A DNA stretch of 64,000 nucleotides, taken from NCBI GenBank assembly GCA_018350325.1, contig JAEVLN010000015.1, positions 2,191,289 to 2,255,288 of the forward strand. Reading direction: 5' to 3'. This document shows positions 11,615 to 23,500 of the stretch, piece by piece (positions within the stretch are counted from its first letter, which is position 1; each line of letters begins with the position of its first letter). Source of the stretch: Globodera rostochiensis. Lineage: Eukaryota; Nematoda; Chromadorea; Rhabditida; Heteroderidae. The position numbers and the translations under genes were made by a program. Under the pieces are notes generated by a model that ran no database searches, was not told the DNA's origin, and was given only the letters and a program-made list of their open reading frames with translations.

Positions 11615-12597
11615 AGTTGACTTTTTGTGATTTTAGCAAATTATGGCGTTAGCAACCAAATCAAAGGGGTCAGCTTTATTATTTTGCAACAAAAATGCAA
11701 ATCTGCTCTATTTTTTAGAATGCGAGGCAAACAAAAACTAATTTTTAGCAAAATTGTTGACTTTTTGTGATTTCAGCAAATTATGGCGTTAGCAACCAAA
11801 TCAAAGGGGTCAGCTTTATTATTTTGCAACAAAAATGCAAATCTGCTCTATTTTTTAGAATGCGAGGCAAACAAAAACTAATTTTTAGCAAAATTGTTGA
11901 CTTTTTGTGATTTCAGCAAATTATGGCGTTAGCAACCAAATCAAAGGGGTCAGCTTTATTATTTTGCAACAAAATTGCAAATCTGCTCTATTTTTTAGAA
12001 TGCGAGGCAAACAAAAACTAATTTTTAGCAAAATTGTTGACTTTTTGTGATTTCAGCAAATTATGGCGTTAGCAACCAAATCAAAGGGGTCAGCTTTATT
12101 ATTTTGCAACAAAATTGCAAATCTGCTCTATTTTTTAGAATGCGAGGCAAACAAAAACTAATTTTTAGCAAAAAATCAAAGGGGTCAGCTTTATTATTTT
12201 GCAACAAAAATGTAAATCTGCTCTATTTTTTAGAATGCGAGCGAGGCAAACAAAAACTAATTTTTAGCAAAATTGTTGACTTTTTGTGATTTCAGCAAAT
12301 TATGGAGTTAGCAACCAAATCAAAGGGGTCAGCTTTATTATTTTGCAACAAAATTGCAAATCTGCTCTATTTTTTAGAATGCGAGGCAAACAAAAACTAA
12401 TTTTTAGCAAAATTGTTGACTTTTTGTGATTTCAGCAAATTATGGCGTTAGCAACCAAATCAAAGGGGTCAGCTTTATTATTTTGCAACAAAATTGCAAA
12501 TCTGCTCTATTTTTTAGAATGCGAGGCAAACAAAAACTAATTTTTAGCAAAATTGTTGACTTTTTGTGATTTCAGCAAATTATGGCGTTAGCAACCA
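11615..12597 (+). repeat. 140-bp satellite, right forward block (about 7 copies)
   Basis: Units are in the opposite orientation to the main block. One unit is truncated near 12170, where a copy jumps from TAGCAAAAA to ATCAAAGGGG. Another has a duplicated GCGA at 12240. The block ends in GCAACCAAA directly against the second flanking module, just as the left block does. Confidence 0.95.
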
Positions 12598-12792
12598 AAA
12601 GAAGAGTAGCTGAAGTCGGTATTTGTCTAGCTAATGAATAATTTGTAAGTTTTGACTGACTGACGTAGAGCCCGGACTTGAGGACCGATCGAGATTTGAA
12701 ACAAGAATCTCGATCGGTCCGTGCTCTAGACTGACGCGCCAAGATGGCCAGTTCCGGCTGAAGTTGGCTGTAGACGCAAATATAAGCTAGTT
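12598..12792 (+). repeat. 195-bp flanking module, copy 2
   Basis: This is the same module as 5393-5587, identical by eye including the palindrome at 12665-12727. After AAGCTAGTT the sequence becomes unique (TATGAGC). The terminal CTAG next to T resembles the 3' end rule of Helitrons (CTRR followed by T). Confidence 0.93.
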
Positions 12793-14283
12793 TATGAGCA
12801 AAACAATGGAAAGATTGGAAGATTTTTGGTGAATTTAATGATCATCGATCGATTCACTGCCGAAGTGTCTGCACCCCCCCCCCCCCCCGAGGGAAAAGAT
12901 CTTAAGCTCTTGATGCCCGCCTTAATTTGTAAGGCTTTTTTATATAATTTTTTATTTAAATTAAAAGCGTCGAAAGAATTGGGTGACTCTGCCGGGGGTA
13001 TTGGGACAAAATGGGTCACTTTCCCGTCCCGCCAAAAAAAATTTTTATTTTGGACCGAAAAACTAAAATTAAAGGCCGCATAGCGGCCAATCTGGGATGG
13101 GACTGGCGGGATGGGAGTGGCCGGTACGATGAAAAAATGATCGGAATTTTCGATTTTGTTTTAAATGACCGCCAGCCGACCAAAAAAATCAACGAAAGTT
13201 AAAATAAAAGCGCCAAACCTGGTCGAATGATGTAATAATTCGTTGTTCCGTTCTTCGTCCAATTCGGCGGCATAAACTCGAAGAATTTTCCCAGTCAATT
13301 CAAAGAGCGGCGGGGCGATGGAATTGAGGGAATTGTTGGGGGGGGGGAATTTGGGGGGGGGGGGGCGGGCGGCAATCCACGCCTGTAGAAGCGAGCTTAT
13401 TCGCTTTCAGATCCATCAACAAGCTATCGCTACTACAAGTGTGGAGGGCCTCACTTCGGCAATGGTCGGTCGGTTGGAAGTGTTCTTTGTTTGGAATTGG
13501 GGGGGGGGGGGGGGGGGGGTTGTGGGATGGATGGACGCCGGGGGGGGGGGGGGGGGGGAAGACGATAAGGCGACGCGATGGTTGGGTTGCTGGTGATGAG
13601 TTGATGGGGCGAGGCCCCCAACGATTTGTGAGACGGACGACGACTGATAGCGAACACAGAGTAATTAGCCCCCCCCCCCATTTTGTTTATTGTTGTTTTT
13701 GTACTCGCCGTCGTTCTTCGCCCATTCATCGGCGGCCATGGATTCGCTTTTTGTATCGACTGACGACGATCGGTTGACAATCGCAAAAATATTGGAGGGG
13801 ACGGAGGGAGGGACCGACCGATGCGATCGGCGGGGGCTGAGGACGACCGAATTGATTTTGGGGCATTTTTAGAGTAAAGCAAACCGTCCCATTGATTGGA
13901 AAGGTTATGGGGGGGGGGGGAGGGGAATAAGTTCGATAAAGATCATTCATTGGCTTCCACTTTCATGCTTATTGTGCAGAATGAACATTCTTTCCAACAT
14001 ATTGCAACCCGAATGAAGGAATAGCCGCCGTAGGTGGAAGGAATGGGAGGGAGTTTTGGGATGCGGAAAATGGGTTCTTCTTGGTCGGTTGGAGGGGGGG
14101 GGGGGGGGGAGTTGGTTGTGATGGAAAAGGGAATGGGGGGGACGAAGAAGAAAGAGATGGGAAGAGGAGGGAGGTTGGGGGGGGGGGGGGGGTGGGGGGA
14201 GCGCTGTTGGTGAAATGTTTGCTCGGGACCTCTCCCACCCACAAGCGCAGAGTGATTTATGGCGCGGGCGACGCGGATGGGAA

Positions 14284-14314
<31 letters not shown>

Positions 14315-16735
14315 AGGGGGAGGGGGAGGGGGGGGGGAAGGGTTTACGCCGGAGGGGGGGGGGACGGGGGGGGGGAATCGGCGGGAGATCATAGGGATAA
14401 GGGAGGATGGATTGAATGGACTGTCTGGAAGTCGAAAGGGTCCAACCCGACATTCGACGGGCTCTTCCAAAATGTCTGATCAAACCAGATATCCGGGAAA
14501 AGCCGTGACATCCCAAACGCTTTTTCTCTCCAAAGATACACCGTTTCCTCGGCATGCGTCTGAAAGACAGCAGTTGTTTCGTCCCCCTCTTCCCCTCAGC
14601 CTCCCGTCCCCCCGTTACCGTCTTCCCCCCCCCATTCATCTCCCCCAAAATCCCCCCCCCCCCGCCACTGCCAATCAATTTTGGGGCCAAATGTTTTGAC
14701 GGGCCAATTCTGCTCGCCGGCATAACAAAGCATCGAAAGAGGACGACAACAAAGAAATCGGCGGGGGCTTAAGGGGATTAAACAGGGCGATTTAAGCAAG
14801 CAGAAGGTGGGGAAGGGTTGGGGCCATTTAATTCAGCGCAAATTCGGACATCGGTCGATGGGTTTGGCTTCAGTCCGCCGATTCGATGCTTTGCAATTAT
14901 TTTTGTTGGCCTCCCGCCGCTGGGAATGACTCCCTAAACCGTTCCAAAAGGCCGTTCGTTCAGTTCATGGAAGTCGAGTTGGGGCAGTTCGGACGGAACC
15001 GTTTCATTTGGTTTCAGAAATTTCAAATCGAACAAAACCCAAACACTTAAGGGGACCGACCTTCTTATAAATGACCCCAAATGCGATTAGACGACTCACC
15101 CGAAAGATTGTTGCTGTGCCAATGCCAAAGTTGGAGGTGTTCCCGCGATTTGCAACTGTTCGCAAAGAATAAAAGTTAAGAAGTTTAAATTTAAAGATAT
15201 TTTCCATTTTCGACGTTTTTTTAATCATTTTTTTGAGTAAGTTTTTGAAAGGTTTTGGTCGGATATTAACAAGTTCAGGGAATGAGCGATTTAACTTTTG
15301 GCGAGACAATTTCCTTTCTGACGGAAAGTCTAAACTTTTGAAGGGATTAAAATAATGTAAATGGTTTTATTATTTTTGTTGTTTTTAATTAATTATTAAT
15401 TAATTAATTCGGATGTTCGAAACTTTGATGCTTTTGTTTTAAATGTTTTGGAAGCAAATTGAGAAGATTTGTCGAAATGTTGTTTATTGCTTTTTTATAT
15501 AAAGCCACAGCCCCTTCCTCAAAAACCAATTTTGAGAATAATTTCGTTTGGATTATTCAGTTCAATCGGTTGAAGCCAAAGTTGAGTTGAGTTGAGCCAA
15601 TGAGGGTCGAAATGCTGGGAAAGTGTTTGGGTAGAATAAATACGGAGGGGGGGGGGTGCCCTGGGGGGAGACAATGACAAATTGCCGGGGGGGGGGTGGC
15701 GGGAGATGAGCAGGAAGATGCCCTTTCCGAGAAGGAAGAAAAGAATGATAAATCGGTGGAGAGGGAGGGACATTTATTTGCATATGGAAGGACGAGAGAC
15801 ACCTTCCAAATGTAAAAGGACGGGACGATCCGCGCGAGCGATCCTCGGCAAAAGTCCCCCCCCCCCCGGCGCCGCCCCTTCACTAATCCCCCGTCCCCGA
15901 GAACAATTCATTCAACATCCAAGCAATTCATTCTTTGTAAGTCCAGAGGTCCGAAGAGTGAACAGATGGGAAAGGATGAGAGAGGCAAGATAAGACGAGA
16001 TTTGATTTCCAAAAAGGAGAGACAAAGGTCATCCCTTCCCCCCCCCCCTCCCCTCCCCCCCTCCGCCCCCCCCCCCTCCAACTCCCCCCCCCAACCCCAA
16101 AACTTCCAAAGCGCCGGAGGATGGATGGCTTTCGCTCGCTTTATCACCACCATCACCCCCCCCCCCCTCCCCCTTCCCCCCATCCATCCCTTTCTCATCT
16201 CCAATCACGCCAAACTTCCTGCACATTACCGTATCCGCCTCTTCCCCTCCCCAACAGTCCCAATAACGCACCCGCCCACCGCCCCACCCGTCCATTGGAT
16301 GGATTATTCCCTCGAGAGTTCCCCCCCCCCCCCCTCCCCCTCCTCCCTCCCCTCCCCCTCTTCCCCCTTTCATTTCTTCTTCCTGCCAGCCGTCATTTTG
16401 ATTTATGGCTTAGAGAAGTGGAGAGGGTAGGTGGGGAAGAGAGTCCGCTCTTCGCCTTCACCTCCTCGGATCTTTTGGCCCCCCCTCCCCCCTCCCCCCT
16501 CCACTCATTGGCATCCCTCCCGTCACAGGCGGCTCATCACTCATCCCACGCCCTCCTCCATCCATTCTCCTCCCACCACACTCATTAGCCCCCCACCCCC
16601 CCCCCCCCACCATTCCATCCTCCGCCAGTCATTAGCCCCAATTCCTTTTATCATTCCGCCGCCACCAAGTTCATCATCTCTTCTTCTTCAATTTATTCAC
16701 TTTTGACAGATAATATAAGGCTATTCAGCAGAGTA
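12793..16735. other. Non-coding, homopolymer-rich upstream region of ceh-13
   Basis: I see no gene here. It contains many G-runs on the + strand between 13340 and 14400 (the longest about 28 bases near 14287) and C-runs between 14620 and 16650. An AT-rich island lies at 15000-15530. The apparent long ORFs are Pro or Gly runs read through these tracts. It presumably holds the promoter and enhancers of ceh-13, but I recognise no specific element. Confidence 0.6.
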
Positions 16736-18569
16736 ATGAGTTGTTCTGCCGGCTCATTTCAGCTGATCTTCAGCGGAGGCCCTTCGACTGCCCCCGCCGC
16801 CAATTTGTACTATCCGACCCATCAGCAAAACGGCGGCTATCCCGAGCAGCAACAGCAGGTCCGGGACTGAACAAACTTTCGATTGACTTCTTTGAGCCTT
16901 TCGGACTGTTTCCAACGCTCTTACACAATTGCCCACCCATTCCCGAATTCAGCCTCCGTCTGCCATGTTGCCGCCCAACCTCTCAGCCCCTTCCGGTGAC
17001 AACAACAATAACAACCCACTCGCGTTGCCCATGTGTTCCACAGCAGCACCGCACCACCATCAGCAACACAACCACCAAACGCCGTTTCCTTACTCCGGCA
17101 CTTCCATTCCGCCACTTACCGGCGCGCTGCAAGCGTCGGCCGACCTTTTGCTGGAACCGGCCGCCAACCTTTTGTTCGGCGCAGACACGGCCCAATGGCT
17201 GTCCGGAGGGACGCCGGGCGTGGCGCCGACTTTGGGCGTACACTTTCACGGGGACGACTTTTACTCGCTCCATACAAAAGAAGAGCCCTCTCTGACGACC
17301 CCTCCGCTCGGACTCCATCCCTTCGGCAATGGCATTTTGACGGCAGAGACCTTCACGGCCGGCACGTCAATGCCGAACGAGGAGACGACGACGAAGAAGA
17401 GACAGCAACGAGGAGAGGCCAAAAGTTAGTAGGGAAAGGATTCGGCCGATTCTGAGGGTTTTCATAACTCAAAAATGCCCTTCCATCAGCAGGGAGCAAA
17501 AGAGCGACGCAACGACCGGCACAGCACATGCAGCAGCCGTCGATGGAGCAGCAACAGCAGTACAAATGGATGCAGGTGAAGAGATCAACGGCAGGGCCTC
17601 GGGAGACGACCAATTCGCCCGGGGGTATGTTTGGAATATTTGTGCAAACAATTCACGAAGAGCGACCATTAAGACTAGAACAGAAAGTGTAAAAACTGAG
17701 AAAAGAAAAATAACATTGGCACTTTACTCTCCTGGGCTTAATTGATGTGATGAACGTCGTAAATCTCTCCGGGAGGTCAAAACCCCCGGAATGCCAATGC
17801 CAAAAAGTCAATCTGAACGGTTCAGTTGCGGAGCAGCGGGAGGAACAGCCGCGTCACCGGGGTCGAGTTCGAGGGGTCGAAACCGCGGCGGGGGGAAACC
17901 GAACGAACTTCACATATCAGCAGCTGACCGAGCTTGAAAAGGTTTGATACGAGCAGAACGTTATCATTAATGGACTGTTTTTTAAGGAGTTCCACACCAA
18001 CAAGTATTTGAACAAAAGTCGCCGATCAGAGATAGCAAACAGTCTGCAGTTGCAGGAGGCACAGATCAAAATTTGGTTCCAAAACAGACGGATGAAAGTC
18101 AGTCGGTTATTCTTGTCGGAAGGGCGGGTGGTCATCCGGGGATCTGAGGGGGGGGGGGGGGGGGGGGGGGGGCCCGGGGGGTGGGTTAGGGAATGTCTCC
18201 GGGGAGGCGGTAGATGGGTTAAGGAATGCCGGGGGGGGGGTGTGGGGGAGGGCCAGTGGATGGGTTAAGGAATGCCGGGGGGGGGGGGGGGTGTGGGGGA
18301 GGGCCAGTGGACGGGTTAAGGAATGCCGGGGGCGGTGGATGGGTTAAGGAATGTGTCCAAACCAACGACATCCCCTCAAGATGAAGAAGCAGCAGAAGGA
18401 ACACGCCTTTCTGCGCTCCTCCTCCTCCGCTTCTCTGTGGACAGCACCGGCCTTCGTCAACTCTCAACCGGCTAACAACAACTCGGACGGCCTTTCATCC
18501 GCCCAGCATTCTTCGTCCGCGTCCGCCTCCTCAAACGAAGGCCCTTCGCCTTCCCCAAAAAGGCACTGA
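16736..18569 (+). CDS. ceh-13: Hox1/labial homeodomain protein CEH-13
   Basis: This is an anterior Hox transcription factor that binds DNA with a PBC cofactor in the nucleus. Six exons join in phase: 16736-16858, 16953-17424, 17493-17624, 17826-17941, 17987-18097, 18381-18569, giving 380 residues. The ATG at 16736 reads [15 protein letters not shown] and fits the frame. The labial-type hexapeptide YKWMQVKR is at about residues 222-229. The homeodomain is at about 264-323: [56 protein letters not shown] is diagnostic of the labial group, and [16 protein letters not shown] agrees with C. elegans CEH-13 as I remember it. The exon 6 start could be 18381 or 18387. The N-terminus is rich in Pro, Asn, Gln and His, typical of Hox activation regions. 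The homeobox is interrupted by a 45-bp intron after LEK and by a 283-bp G-rich intron directly after RRMK. Confidence 0.94.
18098..18380 (+). repeat. G-rich tandem repeat in last ceh-13 intron
   Basis: There is a G-run of about 23 bases at 18150. Three or four copies follow of a unit containing GGGTTAAGGAATGCC and a variable G-run, with GGGAGGGCCAGTGGA between some copies. It lies between RRMK and the C-terminal exon. Confidence 0.85.
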
Positions 18570-20516
18570 CAAATGATCGAAGTGCGCGACTTTTAGTTCC
18601 GTGATTTGCCGAAGTCGCCCAACTCAGCCCCGCCATCGCAGGACAGAAACCCCAACGACCACCTCATTAGCAACACCTTTTGTCCTTTTCTTCCTTTCAC
18701 TGTTACAGCCGGCATTCGCCTTTTGCCAAAACAACCTCATCCCTCCCACCCTCCCCCCCCCCCCGGGGGATGAATCGACCGACCGTCGGACTGATGTGAT
18801 AAGGCAATTCCCAATGCCCTCCCCTTTCTGCCAGACGATGAGTAAATCGATCGAGCAAATGATTAGCAAAGGCTGCCAGCGAGGGGCGGGGGTGTTAGTG
18901 TTTACGCCATCCCCGCAAATTGCTAATTACCTCTCTCTGTTCTCTCTCCATATCCTCCCCCTTTCCTTGTTCTCTTTCCCACTTAAGTTGACCTCCTCCT
19001 TCTCCTTCCTCCTCCGTTCTCTTCGTTTTTCCTTCTTTCGAATTAAACGAGTTTAATAAATTAAGAATGAGGAGAAAGGGCGAACGAAGCGATAATTAAT
19101 TTTAATGACTTGTGATGGCGATTACCGTATCCGTCCCCCCCCCCCGAAATGGAAGAAGAATACCATCGTCCCACCGCCCACCGCCACACAACTCGCTCCC
19201 CCCCCCCCTCCCCCCCTCCTCCACTCAACCCAAACTTTTGCAGCGATGGACGGACGACGAAAGGGCGGAGAGCGGAAAAGAAGGGTAACATTCATTCAAT
19301 TCGCCCCAAGCGGTGCTGGCGGCGGTCGTCCGCCAAGGGACAGAAGCGGTGGGAGGGAGAAGGGATGGATGGATGATGGATTACCGGGGGACGATGAGAG
19401 TTGTTTAAAGGGAAGAAGGTGGAGGAGGGGGGGGGGGGGGGGGGAGACCGCAGAAGATTAATACGAAGGGAGCAAAATGGAAGCAATTGACCTCCCAGGG
19501 GCTAATCGGGGACAATCTCTCCCTCCAGAGGCTCTTCCTTTCCCGTCTTAAAAGGTTTTGTTCCATGCTAATGAGTGGAGAATGGGAAGGGATGAAGAAT
19601 GTGTACCTCCCCGTCTTCTTATCTCCAACTCCGATCGTGACGCCCCCCCCCTTCCCTCGTCCACTGGACAAACATCCCCCCCCCAACGCTCGAGGGGATG
19701 AATCGTCTGAGAGGGATAGCTCCAGGCTATTAATCCCTCCCCTTTTGTGGTCTTTTTGCGCAAATCCGTAGCCCGGGGGGATTTCCCTTATGGCAAAAAG
19801 GAGCGGCCTCGAGACAAAAGAATGCCGCCTGCCCAAACAAAACAAATGCAATGAAAGGGGAGAAAGAGAGAGAAATGCGATTACGCAAAAGCCACATGGA
19901 GTCGCGACTCACTCCCTTCATCTTTCATCTCTTCCACCCCCTCCCCTCATCCATTGTCCCCCCCCCCCCCCTCCGGTGCTGATCCTGACCTTGGCTTCCC
20001 CTCCCTAACCTTTGACTCGGAGGTGTAATGCGGAAAAATTGAGCGCCACAAAGGAATTATTAAGGTGAAGTCGTCAAAAAGTGGGGTGGTTCTCAGTGTA
20101 TCCCTTCTCCCCCCCCCTCCTCCATTCATTGCCACAACTTTCCCGCTGTTCATCCCACCCCCCCTCCACATATAAATACACTCGGGGCGTTTATGAAAGG
20201 AATTTTTGCTTTTGTAAGTGCCGACTCGGGATTCCCAAGGGATGGGAGGGAATGGTCAAAGGAAATGGGGGGGGGGGGGGGGGCTGAACTGTCGTCAAAC
20301 AGAAGAGCAAGGCTGAACGAAGAGATAATCACCGCAAATTCGTGAATATTACCGCCGTACTTGAAGGCAAAATTAATGTTGATTGACTAAATTAAGAATT
20401 CCAAAAAACCAATAACATTAAACTTTTTATGCAATGTTCTACTATAGGTAATGCATATAATTCAGACCAATGTCTTTATTATGAAAAGAAAGTGTCAAAA
20501 CCCATGAGTTTTTGGA
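18570..20516. other. Intergenic DNA between ceh-13 and lig-4
   Basis: The ceh-13 3' UTR lies at the left; AATTAAACG...AATAAATTAAG near 19040 could include the polyadenylation signal. The rest has scattered C- and G-runs (19134, 19426, 19960, 20267) and short low-complexity segments. I see no coding region or RNA gene. Confidence 0.6.
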
Positions 20517-23500
20517 TTATCTTGAACGAATCCAATTGTGAAGTTGTTCGCCAATTCGATAACGGTCTTCCTCAAGCACTGCCCGTTCCACCCATTCGGA
20601 AGTGACGAATTGTCCCAGCCACAACTTCTGCTCTTCATTCCAGGCAAACAAAGCCTCGCCTTGGTCTTGAGTCCTGCTTGAGAAAAGTTATGAACGACGC
20701 CCATGCATATTTCGAGTTAAATATTAAGGCAAATTTTGCATTTATAGGGATAGAAACTCACATTGATGCGACCACGACATGTGTAACAGTTGCATCCAAA
20801 CCATCAGTGATTTGTCCATTTTGTGCTTCAATTTTATCACGTAGCCGGATGGTCTCCGCTTCGTCCTTCACCGACTCGTGGACGAAGAATACAAATCCCG
20901 AGAAAAGGTTCCCCCGCTCGACCGGAGCACAATCGTTGCTGTTCACCATGTGCACAATTTGGTCACAAATCTTAATAAAAAATTAATTAATTTTCCCATG
21001 TGCTCCCAAAAATACTTTTTCCTCTTCGGCCAATGCCTTATTTGCCAGACTAATCATTTCCGTCTCTTCGGCACCATTATTTCCCTCCTCCTCTTCCATC
21101 TCGAGTACTTCTTCCGCCCCTTCTTCCTCTTCCATCCCAAGTACTTCTTCCGCCTCTTGTTTCTCTTCCATCCCAAGTACTTCTTCCGCCTCTTGTTTCT
21201 CTTCCATCCCAAGTACTTCTTCCGCCTCTTGTTTCTCTTCCGCCGACTCTTTCTCTCCCTCCACAATTACTCGCGCAGTCTGTTCGACGTTTGGTTCTAC
21301 CGGGAGAGAGAACAAATCAAAGGGAGCCCGAGAAGAAAAGTGAATCATGTCCGATTGTTGCCTAAATTTAAAATCGGTAATCCGCGCCCAAATGAAAGAT
21401 TCTTCTCATCACCGAAACAAACTCACCACGGTAAAATCGTCTCACGTTCTCTGCACTGGAGCAGCCAATTCCCGTGCACAATATGATAATTGTCGGCTTT
21501 TGCAGCTGCCACACAACTGATCGGCTTGTTGTCCATCGCGACAAGAAAATCGGTGGTTTTTCCTGCACTTTCGGTTAAATAAATCCGCCTTCTAAATTAC
21601 CCGGGGTTGAAATTGGAGTTGCGCCCAAAGAAATGAGTATCTTCTGCAAATCCTGTGTGGTCACTCCCGAACCACTAAAATAAAGTCAATTTAAAACATG
21701 ACAATAAAGCCTTTTACCTGTTCAAAACGCACACTTTCCTCCCCCTCAGCGCGTCACTCAATGTCCCGTCCAAAGTGCCGTCGTCGCGAACCAATTGGTG
21801 ACTTTGCTTCAGCAACAGATTTTGCCTGCGACTTCTGCTCAAAAGAACGGCCGCTTCATGCCGGTCCGTCTCATCGACGATCGGCCGCGAACGAAGCCGC
21901 TAAAAGTCAAAATATATTCAAAAACCCCAATAAAAATGCCTCATCAAATCGCAAAACGTCGGAAATCGTGTCGATCTCGCTGATCTAAGAAAGGAAAATG
22001 TACGACACAAAGTGATTTAGCAAATCAAAGTAGCCCAAAGAAGCATTGGATGGCAAATCCTTCGGGACGTGATTACTCCCGGTACACCTGAAAACGGAGC
22101 CGGTAGAAAACGGAGCCGCGTATAGGTTCCAGACAAGACATCCATTTTTATCGCTTCCTAGTTCGTTTTATGAACTAGGATTAGCCTCAATCTTCCATTA
22201 AACTAAAAGTAGGCAGATGAGTTACCGACGCGATTGGGGAGGCGGGTGGACTGAAGTAAAGTCATTTGCATTTGAATTGAGTGGGGTAAAACCCATCTCA
22301 ACCATACCCATCTCATCTAACTCATCCCTAGAGCATAACTTGCCTTAACTTTAACCGATTTAAAAAGTCTTAACGCAATTCGAAAGATCTCGAGGAGTTG
22401 AAGCTAACATTAAGTTAAAGCTTTGCGATTGGACAAGTTTTAAAAAAGTTATGGCCTTAACACTTGAGAAAGTTTAAAAATTCCGACTTTGGGGGGTTTT
22501 CTGGCCATAACTTTTTTGATATTTGTCCAATCACCAAGCTTTAACTTAATGTTAGCTTCAACTCTTCGAGATCTTCGATTGGCTTTAAGAATTTCTTAAC
22601 GGTTAAGGTTTAAACAAGTTATGCTCTATTGATGAGTTGGGTATGGATGAGTTGGGTGGGACCCGAATTGAGTGAGCCTACTCATTTTACCATTGTACCA
22701 AACTACACATCTTTTCTTAGTTCACACTGCGTAACTATATATTATACTCAAAATTTTTGTTTTATTGTTATGGGGTATAATGACTCCGTTTCCGCGGCTC
22801 CGTTTTCGCGGCTCCGTTTTCAGCTGCTCCGGATTACTCCCCCCCCCCCTCGTCCAAAAGCGCAAAATAATTTAAACTGCACCGGCTTGTCGTTTCGGAT
22901 CGAAACGATGGATGGGAACTGCAATATGCCATTGAGCAACCCAGACGCCCGCACCTCCACCACCTGAAGACTTGAAACTCAACTACGGACACGGCCGCAC
23001 AATCAATACCTGAATGTTCTGTTTTTGCACAAAGCGGTCATTTTTACCAGCATTTCCATTGTTCTTCTCCAACCATTCGGGCATTTTTTCCAGCAGAGCT
23101 TTACTCCCGCCCAGCAAACCAATTAGCCGTTTAAAATCCAAAACTTTGAGCCGAGATGTTATTCCGGCAACAATTTTTAAATGTAAATCCGACGAGGGAC
23201 CGGGAAGACGGGCTGCAACCAAAAACGATTTGATCTGCGCCAAAGCATTGTTCTCATATCGGAGACCAACAACGGCCAGATCCAGCACCGACTGGACTCC
23301 GTAGTCTGGTTTGATCTTGAACCAGCCTAAACAAAACTTGACATAAAAAGAGACCACCAGAACATTCTCCACGCCTAGCAACTCATTATTGAAGGACAAC
23401 CCATTTTTTGAATCAAACAAAAATGCATTAATTTGTCAAAATTTGACCATTTCGTTCAGCTCGACTTCCCGGCCGATAAACGGAGTTGAATGCTTTGACG

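Noticed and set aside
13318..16706. Pro/Gly-rich ORFs upstream of ceh-13
   Set aside because: They follow G/C homopolymers in all frames and show no domain or exon structure.
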